From assembly GCF_003605405.2 (NCBI RefSeq), contig NZ_QYTW02000003.1, forward strand, positions 1 through 64,000: a DNA stretch of 64,000 nt, in the 5' to 3' direction. Both the position numbers and the translations under genes were made by a program. The notes under the pieces are model-generated. The model saw only the letters and a program-made list of their open reading frames with translations. It did no database searches and was not told where the DNA came from. The first letter of the stretch is position 1. Each line of letters opens with the position of its first letter. This document shows positions 27,352 through 37,142 of the stretch, in pieces. Source of the stretch: Siminovitchia terrae (GTDB taxonomy: Bacteria; Bacillota; Bacilli; Bacillales; Bacillaceae_C).

Positions 27352-28631
27352 TTGTCGCCCTCCTCCTTCGTTCCTGTCAAAAAGTAAATAGTATCCATTT
27401 CAATCTTACGGGCTGCGTTCATGATCTCTTCTTTGGTCGTTTTGGCGATCTGGTCCTGCCACTCATCTAAGTTGATGACTGTATGGCCTACAACATTATG
27501 ATAAAGTACTTCCGTCAGTCCACGTGCCGTATCGATCGTCTCAAGGAATTGATTTTGGATAACAGCTTTCGTCTGCTCTATTTCCTGATCGGAGAAATCC
27601 CCGTTCTTCATTAATTGCATTTGTTCTTTGATAATCTTAACTGCATTCTCATAGTTTTGATCATCAATTCCGGACATGACCATCAGCAATCCCTTATGAC
27701 TTTCTATTCTGCTGGCCGCATAATAGGCCAGATTGGCCTTTTCACGCACATTGATAAAAAGCTTGGAATGTGGAAATCCTCCAAAGATGCCATTAACCAT
27801 TTGCAATGGAAAATAGTCCTGATCACCATATTTGATATTCGTACGGTAGCCTATATTCAGCTTTCCCTGTTTTAAATCCTGTCTTTCGACAATTTCTTTT
27901 ACTTCCATGTTGCTTTTCTCAACAGAATCTGAACTTCTCTGCGGTGTGCGTTCTGTAAAACGAAGTTCATCACAGTAGCTCTCCACTTCTGCTTTGTCAA
28001 TATCACCGATTATGTAAAGATCGAGTTCATCTTCTTTCAACGCTCTCTCATAGTACTGGTATAAGGAACTTTGCGTTATGTCATCCACTTGGCCAAGCTC
28101 CCCGTGAACAAATAATGAATATGGTTCATCCTTACACATTTCTTCAGTGACACGGTATGTCGCATATCTCATTTTATCATCATAGATTGACTTGATGCGC
28201 TGCTTTAATGTACGTTTCTCTTTTTCAACTGTTTCGGAATCAAAGGCCCCGTTTCTTGCATTCGGTTCCAACAATATTTCTTTTAACAATTGGACTGCCT
28301 TTTGTAATAGTGGAGTGGAATCTTTCAGGAACGACTCGTTAGCGATTTCAATCGTCAACGTGATGATATGATAGTCCCCTTTTTTACTTAGATCCACTTG
28401 TAGAGTTGCTCCATATAATTGATCGAGATACGTTCGCAACAGCGGTGTGGAAGGGTGCTTTTTTGTACTGCTTTGCAATACATGGGGCAAGAGCGCCCGA
28501 TAGGTGACGGTCTCTTTTTCCAGTGGTGCTTTCATTTTCCAGATAATGGTGTTGGTCTTGTATTTATCAGTATGAATCAAGTGTAGGTTATATCCTTGCT
28601 TTTTCACTGTTTCCTCATGCAGCAACGGCAT
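27348..28631 (-). CDS. ymfF: M16-like protein YmfF (non-catalytic partner)
   Basis: 427 residues with the M16 peptidase fold but no HxxEH motif in the expected N-terminal place (VTYRALLPHVLQSSTKKHPS instead). Typical M16 sequence is seen further on, such as LEPNARNGAFDSETVEKEKR near 157 and a late NVREKANLAYYAAS. The start MPLLHEETV follows AAAGGAGGCGTGGCAG; the open frame extends 96 bases upstream without need. It overlaps ymfH by four bases. A CCTCAAG/CTTGAGG hairpin lies about 50 bases upstream (28678-28698). Confidence 0.93.
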   Translation of the reverse strand: MPLLHEETVKKQGYNLHLIHTDKYKTNTIIWKMKAPLEKETVTYRALLPHVLQSSTKKHPSTPLLRTYLDQLYGATLQVDLSKKGDYHIITLTIEIANESFLKDSTPLLQKAVQLLKEILLEPNARNGAFDSETVEKEKRTLKQRIKSIYDDKMRYATYRVTEEMCKDEPYSLFVHGELGQVDDITQSSLYQYYERALKEDELDLYIIGDIDKAEVESYCDELRFTERTPQRSSDSVEKSNMEVKEIVERQDLKQGKLNIGYRTNIKYGDQDYFPLQMVNGIFGGFPHSKLFINVREKANLAYYAASRIESHKGLLMVMSGIDDQNYENAVKIIKEQMQLMKNGDFSDQEIEQTKAVIQNQFLETIDTARGLTEVLYHNVVGHTVINLDEWQDQIAKTTKEEIMNAARKIEMDTIYFLTGTKEEGDK

Positions 28632-28781
28632 CTGCCACGCCTCCTTTATATATAGATGGGAAAATACAGTGCCTTCCCCCTCAAGCCGAGAACTTGAGGG
28701 CTTTACAGCACTTTTGCTTTTGTACATAGTAAGAAAGTATACAACTTAGATGAAATATTTTGTTCGAATTAAGATTTAATA

Positions 28782-29137
28782 AGTCTAGCTACGACGTACA
28801 AGGATGTACTAGTGCAAGCGAAGCGACAGGACGTCGCGTCCTGAGCCTGCCGATGTACAGGATGTACTAGTGCCAACGGCGCCACAGGGACTTGGCGCTT
28901 TTAGTCGGCCAGGCGCCATCGGCTCGAGGATCAAGTCACACGGAAGTTTATTCAGGAAGAATGTGCTCCTGCGGCACAGCTTATTCAAGGAAGCATATGT
29001 TTCCCTTGTCGCAAAGCTGCATGAAGCATACTCCAAGAAGCTTTTAACGATGTAATTGAAAATAGCAGCTTTGCTGTGGTGGCTGAGGAACTTCCTCATC
29101 AAAATGCCTAAGGCTGCGCGCCTTTCGCTTTTCTTAA
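28782..29137 (-). repeat. R2 repeat (long form)
   Basis: About 355 bases running, on the plus strand, from GTCTAGCTACGACGTACA to GCGCGCCTTTCGCTTTTCTTAA. It shares both ends and long inner blocks (GGAAGTTTATTCAGGAAGAA; CAGCTTTGCTGTGGTGGCTG) with the copy at 40543, in opposite orientation. It holds two tandem TGTACTAGTGC units. It occupies the ymfC-ymfE position of B. subtilis. Confidence 0.85.
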
Positions 29138-29208
29138 TAGTTTAAGGCTATGTTTATCGTATGTCCAATCTTATCATTATATTCAAAATGCGAAGTTTCT
29201 ATTCTGAA

Positions 29209-31524
29209 TCAGGAGGTCTGTTCTTCTGTTTGGGAAACTAAAACGGTTCTTGGTTTACTTCCTTCATATGGTCCGACAACTCCCCGGGCCTCCATTTCAT
29301 CAATAAGTCTAGCAGCCCTTGTATAGCCTATCCTGAAACGCCGTTGCAGCATGGACACGGATGCTGTCTGCATCTCAACAATCAATTGGACAGCTTCGTC
29401 ATAAAGCTCATCTTCTACTTCTTGTGATGTCTCCGGTATATCCTCAGGAATCATATCTTCCTGGTATTGGGCTTTTTGCTGGGATATGACAAAATTGACC
29501 ACATCCTCAACCTCCTGATCAGACAGAAACGCTCCTTGGACCCGGACCGGTTTTGAAGCTCCCACCGGTAAAAACAGCATATCCCCTCTCCCCAGCAGCT
29601 TTTCTGCCCCGCCTGTATCAAGTATCGTTCTCGAGTCAGTTTGGGATGATACAGCGAAGGCAATTCGGGAAGGGATATTAGCCTTAATCACGCCAGTAAT
29701 AACATCAACTGACGGACGCTGGGTTGCAATAATCAAATGGATTCCGGCAGCCCGTGCCATCTGCGCCAGCCGTGTAATCGAATCCTCCACATCATTCGAA
29801 GCAACCATCATCAAATCGGCTAATTCATCCACTATGACAACAATATAGGGTAAGAGCGGCTGTTTTTCTTCTCTTTCCCCATTTTCACGTTGAACAAAGT
29901 CATTATACCCTTCGATATTTCTTGTTCCGGTATGAGAGAAAAGTTCGTAACGCCTTTCCATCTCGCTTACTACTTTTTTAAGTGCCTGTGATGCTTTCCT
30001 GGCATCTGTTACAACGGGAGCCAACAAGTGCGGAATTCCGTTATAGACGTTTAATTCAACCATTTTTGGATCAATCATCATCATTTTTACTTCATGGGGC
30101 TTGGCTCTCATTAAAATACTTGTAATGATGCCATTTATACACACGCTTTTTCCACTTCCTGTGGCGCCGGCAACAAGAAGATGCGGCATTTTATTCAGTT
30201 CAGCCACAACAGCATCCCCTGTAATATCCCTTCCTAGACCAATTTGCAATTTCGCCTCTGGTTTTTGATGCTCTTTTGCCTCCAGTACTTCCCTTAAAGA
30301 AACAACGGCTATTTCCGAATTGGGCACCTCGATGCCAATGGCTGATTTTCCAGGGATTGGCGCTTCAATCCGTATATCTTTCGCGGCAAGTGCCAGTGCT
30401 AAATCATCACTTAGGCTGACAATCCGGCTAACCTTTACTCCTGCATCTGGATGTACTTCATACTTTGTAACTGCGGGACCAAGATGAACCTGGGTGACAC
30501 GCGCCTTCACCCCAAAGCTTTGGAATGTTTTTTCCAGTTTCGCTGCATTAGCATGAATCAATTTATATTCGTTGCTTTGATCAGTTGTTTTGGGCCTTGA
30601 AAGCAGAGTGGAAGGCGGCAATTCATAGTCCTCATTCTCCATCTCTATAAAAGTGAGATTCGGAGCAAGGTTCATTTCATCCGCACTTGTGTCTGGTTCA
30701 AGCGACTCATCTTCCTTGCCTTTGGAATGGCTATTTTTTTCAGAAAAACTAGAAATAATCGGTTCTATCGGTTCATCTGTATGTATGTTTACCTGTTGAG
30801 GTTCTACGATAATAGGAGGCTTTTCGGCATTTTCCCTTCCCTCGCCATCTTCCTGTTTCTTCGCCTCTCTTCTTGCTTTTCTTTCTTCTTTCATGTCTTT
30901 GAGATCCTTTAAGAACAATGCCCATTGTCCTTTGATGAATACACTGGATTTTTTTACAGCCTTTTCAACAAACTCTCCCATCGGTTTACCTGTTATTAAT
31001 ATGATTCCAACCAAGATGAGGAAAAAGCTGATAATTTTCGTTCCGGTAGCATCAAAAAGAAGGTAAAATCCGGAAAAGAATACAGCTCCAATCATGCCTC
31101 CGCCTAAATCATTAGTTGACGCTTCTCCTTTAATAATTTGCATGAACAGATGATAAGTATTTTTAATTACGCTTTGGTTCGTAAGCATCCCTTCCTTATT
31201 CATCAGACCAAAAAGCTTCACATGGGCAAGCACAAGAATACTGGCCAGTATAAGATAAAGTCCGATAAGCCTGCCTTTCAAGAATACCGGCCATTCCCTT
31301 TTTATAATGAAAAAACCGGCAATACATAATGTCGCCAGCAATCCAACCATATACCATTCACCGAGCAAAAAATAGAAAAAATGTGAGATTCCACGGCCCA
31401 CAGCACCAAGTTCAATAATGGATATCAACGTCAAAGCAATCAAAGCAATTCCTGCCAGTTCAAATTGAAGAATTTTTTTTAGCTTATTAGTTGTTTTACG
31501 ACTTCTTCTTTTCTTTTTTGCCAT
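29209..31524 (-). CDS. spoIIIE: DNA translocase SpoIIIE (FtsK family)
   Basis: 771 residues. Pumps the chromosome through the sporulation septum. Four N-terminal membrane helices (about 20-180), a low-complexity charged linker (about 200-290), the RecA-like motor with Walker [10 protein letters not shown] near 430 and the [10 protein letters not shown] Walker B region near 560, and a C-terminal winged-helix gamma domain ([20 protein letters not shown]) that reads SRS sequences. The start is MAKKKRRS after AAGGTGATTAAA; two upstream codons in frame are not used. The order spoIIIE-ylzJ-tepA is as in B. subtilis, though an R1 copy sits between spoIIIE and ylzJ. Confidence 0.97.
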   Translation of the reverse strand: MAKKKRRSRKTTNKLKKILQFELAGIALIALTLISIIELGAVGRGISHFFYFLLGEWYMVGLLATLCIAGFFIIKREWPVFLKGRLIGLYLILASILVLAHVKLFGLMNKEGMLTNQSVIKNTYHLFMQIIKGEASTNDLGGGMIGAVFFSGFYLLFDATGTKIISFFLILVGIILITGKPMGEFVEKAVKKSSVFIKGQWALFLKDLKDMKEERKARREAKKQEDGEGRENAEKPPIIVEPQQVNIHTDEPIEPIISSFSEKNSHSKGKEDESLEPDTSADEMNLAPNLTFIEMENEDYELPPSTLLSRPKTTDQSNEYKLIHANAAKLEKTFQSFGVKARVTQVHLGPAVTKYEVHPDAGVKVSRIVSLSDDLALALAAKDIRIEAPIPGKSAIGIEVPNSEIAVVSLREVLEAKEHQKPEAKLQIGLGRDITGDAVVAELNKMPHLLVAGATGSGKSVCINGIITSILMRAKPHEVKMMMIDPKMVELNVYNGIPHLLAPVVTDARKASQALKKVVSEMERRYELFSHTGTRNIEGYNDFVQRENGEREEKQPLLPYIVVIVDELADLMMVASNDVEDSITRLAQMARAAGIHLIIATQRPSVDVITGVIKANIPSRIAFAVSSQTDSRTILDTGGAEKLLGRGDMLFLPVGASKPVRVQGAFLSDQEVEDVVNFVISQQKAQYQEDMIPEDIPETSQEVEDELYDEAVQLIVEMQTASVSMLQRRFRIGYTRAARLIDEMEARGVVGPYEGSKPRTVLVSQTEEQTS

Positions 31525-31847
31525 TTTAATCACCTTGCCTAATCTATCATCTTGAACTGAAGAATGCTATTAGTACATGTTCAAAAGTTGCCAAATTAGA
31601 AGGGAAAAAGTCATGTGGCGGAAATCCATGCTTTTAAATCCATGTACTGCACAGAAACAAGCCACCGAAGGCATTCGCCACTTATCATTTGTGTCTTTTT
31701 GAACAGCCTCTTTTGATCAAAAGCAGCTCAGAACATATGAGCTGTATGACCATTCAATTATATCATATATCTGATGTACACTTTAGGATGTTTTTCCTGT
31801 TTTTCTAAATATGGGTAAACAAAGGATACAACCAATCGATTGTTCTT
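31525..31847. other. spoIIIE upstream region, no gene seen
   Basis: 320 bases with GTTCAAAAG near 31578 and CTTTTTGAAC near 31696 able to pair over a distance, and a short TTTTGATCAAAA palindrome. No ORF with a ribosome site was found. Confidence 0.4.
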
Positions 31848-32041
31848 ATCAAATGCGCCTTGGCGTATTTGCGCCCAGATTTTATCGAGCTCTGCTCGAT
31901 AAATTTCCTCTGAAAATCTGTGGCATCCGTCGGAGGCTTTGACTTTATTCAGCCGGGTTTGAACCTCCACTGAATGGAATATCAATATGCATTCATCTCA
32001 CCACTTATAGAAGTGGGAGATTTCTGCTGAATGAAGTTAAA
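31848..32041 (+). repeat. R1 repeat copy
   Basis: Complete copy with CTCTGCTCGATAAA in the second palindrome and the GGGGTTT hairpin reduced. It lies between spoIIIE and the ylzJ terminator. Confidence 0.93.
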
Positions 32042-32076
32042 TAAATCAGTGAAATGACTCTAGCTAAAAAAGAACC

Positions 32077-32107
32077 AATGCTTTCCCCATTATTTGAGGA
32101 AAGCATT
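32077..32107 (-). terminator. tepA-ylzJ terminator
   Basis: AATGCTTTCC/GGAAAGCATT stem. On the minus strand GGTTCTTTTTTAGC follows. Confidence 0.8.
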
Positions 32108-32114
32108 AGTTTTT

Positions 32115-32339
32115 TCAAGAGAAATGTATTTCGTTTATATCAATATGAGAGCCCGGTTGGATCTCGTTTCTCAAATAATGTGACGGATCGCTGCTCATAA
32201 TTCGAATCACCTTGCATTTATGACCCTCTTGCTCTACCAATAGAGGAATATTATTCCAAATACACTCGGTTTGATTTAAAAAAACGTCATGATCGGCAGG
32301 AAAAATATGTTCATGCGGAACGATGGAATGGATAATCAT
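32115..32339 (-). CDS. ylzJ: YlzJ-like protein
   Basis: 74 residues ([18 protein letters not shown] at the start, [16 protein letters not shown] at the end). Small conserved Bacillus protein always found between tepA and spoIIIE; function unknown. Its ATG overlaps the tepA stop (ATGA), indicating coupling. No membrane segment or metal motif. Confidence 0.9.
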   Translation of the reverse strand: MIIHSIVPHEHIFPADHDVFLNQTECIWNNIPLLVEQEGHKCKVIRIMSSDPSHYLRNEIQPGSHIDINEIHFS

Positions 32340-33100
32340 TGTAGCAGCCTCTCTTCTTCATTGTTTTCTTTTTTAGCGGCTATCATTTCGTTCAGCTTCT
32401 TCATTGCAGGACCCACTCCACCTACCTCATTAATCAATCCATATTTTACTGCATCTGATCCGATTACATTTGTTCCGATATCGCGCGTCAAATTACCCTT
32501 GGCAAACATAAGGTCTTTGAAAGTCTCTTCAGAAATATCGGAGTGCTTTGTAACAAACCGGACAACCCGCTCCTGCATTTTATCCATATATTCAAATGAC
32601 TGTGGAACACCAATAACTAAGCCAGTCAGGCGGATCGGATGAATGGTCATAGTGGCGGTTTCAGCGATAAACGCATAAGAGCACGATACAGCAATTGGTA
32701 CACCTATTGAATGGCCTCCCCCTAATACAATCGACACAGACGGTTTTGATAAGGTTGAAATCATTTCCGATATAGCGAGTCCCGCCTCCACATCCCCTCC
32801 TACCGTATTCAAAATGACAAGGAGGCCTTCGATTTTTGGATTTTGTTCAATTGCCACGAGCTGAGGAATAATATGCTCATATTTCGTTGTCTTATTTTGA
32901 GGGGGCAATTGCATATGCCCTTCAATTTGACCAATAATCGTTAAACAGTGGATATTTGCATCCTGACTAAGATCAGGGACGTTCGTTGTTCCTAACTGCT
33001 GTAGTTTTTCTACAATTCCGGAGGGCTTTGTCTCTGGTGACTGTTCAGGTTCATTCGGTTGGTTTTCAAGTCGGTAATTGGATGATTGTTCGTTCTTCAT
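32336..33100 (-). CDS. tepA: ClpP-like protease TepA
   Basis: 254 residues, ClpP/crotonase fold translocation-enhancing protease. [18 protein letters not shown] near 115-130 gives the oxyanion region; the nucleophile Ser is in [12 protein letters not shown] (about 143-150), and His in TMTIHPIRL (about 168) completes the pair. B. subtilis TepA takes part in pre-protein handling and SASP degradation. The start is MKNEQSS after GGGGGTATTTC; the frame extends 42 bases upstream. A disordered acidic N-terminus (about 1-45) is usual. Confidence 0.94.
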   Translation of the reverse strand: MKNEQSSNYRLENQPNEPEQSPETKPSGIVEKLQQLGTTNVPDLSQDANIHCLTIIGQIEGHMQLPPQNKTTKYEHIIPQLVAIEQNPKIEGLLVILNTVGGDVEAGLAISEMISTLSKPSVSIVLGGGHSIGVPIAVSCSYAFIAETATMTIHPIRLTGLVIGVPQSFEYMDKMQERVVRFVTKHSDISEETFKDLMFAKGNLTRDIGTNVIGSDAVKYGLINEVGGVGPAMKKLNEMIAAKKENNEEERLLQ

Positions 33101-33167
33101 GAAATACCCCCAAAACAAAAGATAATTGGAATTAGTATTCAACTACATCGTTTTTTTCATACAGAGG

Positions 33168-33394
33168 TTAAGAAAAGCGCAAGCGCCTTGGTCAGCACGG
33201 GCAAACAAGACGATTCCCAAGGAGGCGTTCTTCAGCCACTACAGGGAAACCGCTTGTTCCTTGCGGGGCTAAGCGCTAGCCGCCACATCCTGCCGCTTCG
33301 CTTGCACTAGTACCTCCTGTACGTCGGCAGGCTCAGTGCGCGACGTCCTGTCGCTTCGCTTGCACTAGTACCTCCTGTACGTCGCAGCTGGGAC
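33168..33394 (+). repeat. R2 repeat (short form)
   Basis: From TTAAGAAAAGCGCAAGCGCC to GTACGTCGCAGCTGGGAC. It shares the ends with the other two copies but has a different interior, and contains two tandem units of CGCTTCGCTTGCACTAGTAC followed by CTCCTGTACGTCG. Confidence 0.8.
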
Positions 33395-33770
33395 AAAGAA
33401 AAAGCTTTCTTTGAATAAAATTTTCCATAACAAGTTATACCTTCTTTACTCAGAACAAAAAGCGTAAGCATCTGTTCATCGATGAAGTCGAAATGAAAGA
33501 CAGCCGATTTTGGGGAACTAGCGCTTTTTTGCCTTCAGAAGCGGATGGCTTGTCAATGGCGATCGGTTGCTTTGTTAGGAGCCTCCTATCGCATTCGCAT
33601 ACACTAGCGCTGCCTGTAGTCACGGCCAACTAACATAGCTGACGTGGTCCCCCACTCACCACACATTGGCTCTGGGGCACTCCCTTACTCCTTGGAAGGT
33701 GTTCCCTATCAGTTGGAGCTAGAAGCAGCATAATGCGATTAAAGATTATCAACAATCCTACTAAGAAGAA
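33395..33770. other. Intergenic region tepA-rnjB, no gene seen
   Basis: 375 bases including GC-richer sequence (33540-33720) unlike its AT-rich surroundings, with AGCGCTGCC and GGCACTCCCTTACTCC blocks. It may be a degenerate repeat of the R2 type. No supported ORF. Confidence 0.3.
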
Positions 33771-33791
33771 AAAGCGCCCATATGGCGCTTT
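33771..33791 (-). terminator. rnjB terminator
   Basis: AAAGCGCC-ATAT(G)-GGCGCTTT stem with TTCTTCTT following on the minus strand. Confidence 0.75.
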
Positions 33792-33801
33792 TCGATTAAC
33801 A

Positions 33802-35472
33802 TTATACTTCCATGATAATTGGCAGTATCATTGGTCTGCGTTTAGTCTGGTCAAATAAAAATTGATTCAATCTGTCCCGGATATCCTGCTTGATTCCTGA
33901 CCAGTCGAAGGAGCCCTCGGATATAGCTTGTTCAACAATCGACCGAACGATGTTTGTTGATTCCTCTATCAGCTTCTCCGATTCCCTTACATAGACAAAA
34001 CCACGGGAGATGATTTCAGGTCCCGATGCAATTTTCTTATTCTTTTTATCCAGCGTCACGACGACAGTGAAAATTCCATCCTGTGAAAGAAGCTTGCGAT
34101 CCCGCAGGACGATGTTTCCGACATCCCCGATACCGATTCCATCAATTAATATATTTCCAGCAGGCACTTTTCCTCCCACTGACATTTTGCCATCTTTGTA
34201 TTCAATGACTTCTCCATTGCTAGGAATGAATATCTGATTCTTACTTAAGCCTTTTTGTTCAGCCAGCTTTGCATGCTCAAAAAGCATCCGATATTCTCCC
34301 TGAATCGGAATGAAAAATTTAGGCTTCATCAAATTGAGCATGAGCTTGAGATCCTCTTGACTCCCATGCCCCGAAACATGAATTTTAAAGTACGGCGTAC
34401 TGACAACTGCTCCTGCTCTGTATAAAAGATCAATTGTTTTATACATGAAGGTTTCGAGTCCAGGCGAAGGAGTGGCTGTAATTAAGACAGTATCTCCTTT
34501 TCTAATATTGATCTGCTTATGATTTTGTCTGGCCATTTTTTGTAGTGCTTCGAAAGGCTCACCCATTGTTCCCGTCGAAATAATAACAATTTCGTTATCT
34601 TCATACTTCGGGATATCGCTAATCGGCACCATGAGCTCCTCTGACGCCAGGGAAAGGTATTTGAGCTTAAGGGCGATTTCAAAGCTCCGCTCAATGCTTT
34701 TTCCGACCACTGCCACTTTTCTTCCATTTTCATGTGCTGCATCCAAAGCCTGCTGGATCCTTATGAAATTAGATGCAAAGCAGGCAACAATGATCCTTCC
34801 TTGCGCAGTGTGAAATGTATTGGACAGCTCTCTTTCCGTGACCGCCTCCGAAATCGTAAAGCCCGGGTTTTCTGCTTCAGTGCTATCAGATAAAAGGCAA
34901 AGTACACCAGAATCACCGATACTCGCCATTTTTCCAATTTCTGCACGATATAATTCCGTAGCCGCCTGATCAAATTTAAAATCACCTGTATGAACGATTT
35001 TTCCTTCGGATGTCTGTATAGAAATCCCAACTGAATCCGGAATGCTGTGAGTTGTATGGAAAAATGTAACCACCGTGCGTTCAAACTTTATCCTGGAATT
35101 TGATCTGACGGTATGAAAACGACTGGATGTCTTCAGTCCGAATTCTTTCAACTTTTCCTTCGCCAATGCGATGGTTAATTTCGTACCGTAAACTGGAGCA
35201 CTTATTTTCTGCAACACATAAGGTAGTGCTCCAATTGCATCTTCGTGTCCGTGCGTTAGAAAAATTGCTTTGACCCGATCTTTTTGTTCCTCCAGCCACG
35301 TTGTGTCCGGTATAACAATATCGATGCCAAGCATTTCATTTTCAGGAAACTTCAACCCGGCATCAATGATGAAAATGTCCGTATCAATTTCGATGACATA
35401 CATATTTTTTCCAATCTCCCCTACTCCTCCAAGCGGGATTATTTTTATGTTGTCATTTATTATTTTAGTCAA
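33802..35472 (-). CDS. rnjB: Ribonuclease J2
   Basis: 556 residues, metallo-beta-lactamase/beta-CASP family, close in length to B. subtilis RnjB (555). It pairs with RNase J1 in mRNA maturation. The metal motif is LTHGHEDAIG near 65: it keeps HxHxD but has Ala where RNase J1 has the fourth His, so catalysis is probably weak as in other J2 proteins. beta-CASP region SGHGSQEDLKLM near 368. The start is set at TTG (LTKIINDNIK...) because ATAGGAGGAAGAAATATT stands directly before it; a longer frame from an ATG at 35514 would translate through this SD. Terminator downstream. Confidence 0.92.
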   Translation of the reverse strand: MTKIINDNIKIIPLGGVGEIGKNMYVIEIDTDIFIIDAGLKFPENEMLGIDIVIPDTTWLEEQKDRVKAIFLTHGHEDAIGALPYVLQKISAPVYGTKLTIALAKEKLKEFGLKTSSRFHTVRSNSRIKFERTVVTFFHTTHSIPDSVGISIQTSEGKIVHTGDFKFDQAATELYRAEIGKMASIGDSGVLCLLSDSTEAENPGFTISEAVTERELSNTFHTAQGRIIVACFASNFIRIQQALDAAHENGRKVAVVGKSIERSFEIALKLKYLSLASEELMVPISDIPKYEDNEIVIISTGTMGEPFEALQKMARQNHKQINIRKGDTVLITATPSPGLETFMYKTIDLLYRAGAVVSTPYFKIHVSGHGSQEDLKLMLNLMKPKFFIPIQGEYRMLFEHAKLAEQKGLSKNQIFIPSNGEVIEYKDGKMSVGGKVPAGNILIDGIGIGDVGNIVLRDRKLLSQDGIFTVVVTLDKKNKKIASGPEIISRGFVYVRESEKLIEESTNIVRSIVEQAISEGSFDWSGIKQDIRDRLNQFLFDQTKRRPMILPIIMEV

Positions 35473-35677
35473 AATATTTCTTCCTCCTATGGTGTATGTA
35501 TTCCCGATCTTCATCAGTTACACTCCATTATACTTGATTGTGAATTCCATGTTCAACCAATACGGAAATTGGGAGTGAAAGCAAAAATAGTCTAAAGCTT
35601 ATTATAAAAAACAACCGTAAAATGTGATACAATTTTTATAATTATGCGAACTCATAATAAAAAAAAGGAGACTCTGC

Positions 35678-37108
35678 ATGAACAAGGGAAACCTGCTCCA
35701 AGAACTAGAAATTTATCGTTCATTTATTCAATACTCAGATATTCTTTTCTCGTTTCATTCAATCAACGGAGATTTTTCATATGTGTCCCCTACATCAGAT
35801 CCTTTGCTTGGGTATAAGCCTGAAGAACTGCTAGACACCTCTCTTTTCGATTATTCTCATCCGAGCGACAGAAAAAAATTAAAGGATATTTGCTCTTCTC
35901 AATCGTATGAAAGAGTAAAATATCGTTTCTGTCGAAAGGAAGGAGATTATATATGGCTTGAAACCACACTGATACCGTATTGCGAAAGTAATGAACCAAA
36001 AGGCTTCTCCACGATTTCAAGGAATGTGACCAATCAGATTGCCACTGAAGCACAGTTGGAGGAGAATAAAGAAATGTACCGTTTGCTTGTTGAAAATTTC
36101 CAGGACACTGTCGGCATCATTACAAAAAGCGGTCATTGGATTTATATTAACGATACTGCCAAGAAATTGTTCGGAGTTACAAGGAAAGAAGAGGTGGTCG
36201 GCAAGTCAATCTTTGATTTTATATTTCCTGCCTCTCATGGGGAAGTAAGGCGCCAACTTATGCAAAATGGTATTAATGGCACTTTCGAACTTACTGTTTC
36301 TAGACATGACGGGCTGAAAAAATATGTACAAGTCAAATTGATTCCGACAATTTATAAAGAAAGAGAAACGTTTCAAATTTTGATCAGAGATTTGACTGAG
36401 CAAAAGAAAGCGGAAGAAATTATGCACAGGACCGAGAAACTGTCCGTTGTCGGACAACTGGCTGCAGGTATTGCTCATGAAATCCGAAATCCTTTGACAG
36501 CCATTAAAGGCTTCACACAATTGTTAAAGAAAGAAGATCATAATGACTATCTCGAGGTAATGCTGAACGAATTGGAACGCATCGAAGACATTGTCAGTGA
36601 TTTACTGATTCTAGCAAAGCCACAGCCTTCCAAACTGGAAGAAGTCGATATCGGTATTTTGCTGGAGGATACCGTTGATCTTTTTCGTTCGGAGGCTATT
36701 CTTCATAATGTTGAGATCAAATTGGATATAGATCTGGGTGATTCCCTTATAAAAGGAGAATCGAACAAATTAAAACAGGTTTTTATCAATTTGCTGAAAA
36801 ATGCGATTGAAGCAATGCCAAATGGGGGCGGAATCACGGTAAGCGCCATTAGGACAAGCAATGGGGAAATCATGACAAAGGTTAAAGATGAAGGCATGGG
36901 GATCCCGGAGGAACGAATACCCAATTTGGGAGAACCCTTTTACAGTACAAAGGAAAAAGGCACTGGTTTAGGATTGATGATATGCAATCGGATTATCAAA
37001 AATCACGGCGGGACGATAAGCATTGAAAGTAAAATCAATGAAGGAACCACCATCAGCGTAATTCTTCCGGCTTTCAGCCCTTCTAAGACACCTGCAAACA
37101 TAAAATGA
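35678..37108 (+). CDS. PAS-domain sensor histidine kinase, sporulation-kinase type
   Basis: 476 residues, soluble, no membrane helix. Two PAS domains (about 15-120 and 130-245), then HisKA with the phospho-acceptor in IAHEIRNPLTAIKGF (about 268-282) and an HATPase domain with N box NLLKNAIEA, G1 DEGMGIP and G2 GTGLGLMI. The HEIRNPL-TAIKGF form is typical of KinA/KinE-type Spo0F kinases, so feeding the phosphorelay is a fair inference; no response regulator is adjacent. SD AAAAAAGGAGACTCTGC. It lies between rnjB and dapA on the opposite strand, where B. subtilis has no gene. Confidence 0.9.
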   Translation: MNKGNLLQELEIYRSFIQYSDILFSFHSINGDFSYVSPTSDPLLGYKPEELLDTSLFDYSHPSDRKKLKDICSSQSYERVKYRFCRKEGDYIWLETTLIPYCESNEPKGFSTISRNVTNQIATEAQLEENKEMYRLLVENFQDTVGIITKSGHWIYINDTAKKLFGVTRKEEVVGKSIFDFIFPASHGEVRRQLMQNGINGTFELTVSRHDGLKKYVQVKLIPTIYKERETFQILIRDLTEQKKAEEIMHRTEKLSVVGQLAAGIAHEIRNPLTAIKGFTQLLKKEDHNDYLEVMLNELERIEDIVSDLLILAKPQPSKLEEVDIGILLEDTVDLFRSEAILHNVEIKLDIDLGDSLIKGESNKLKQVFINLLKNAIEAMPNGGGITVSAIRTSNGEIMTKVKDEGMGIPEERIPNLGEPFYSTKEKGTGLGLMICNRIIKNHGGTISIESKINEGTTISVILPAFSPSKTPANIK

Positions 37109-37138
37109 TCCCCTGGTGAGATAATGTCACCAGGGGAT
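37108..37138. terminator. Bidirectional terminator, kinase and dapA
   Basis: ATCCCCTGGTGA/TCACCAGGGGAT perfect stem followed by TTTTTT on the plus strand. It is shared by the convergent dapA. Confidence 0.85.
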
Positions 37139-37142
37139 TTTT

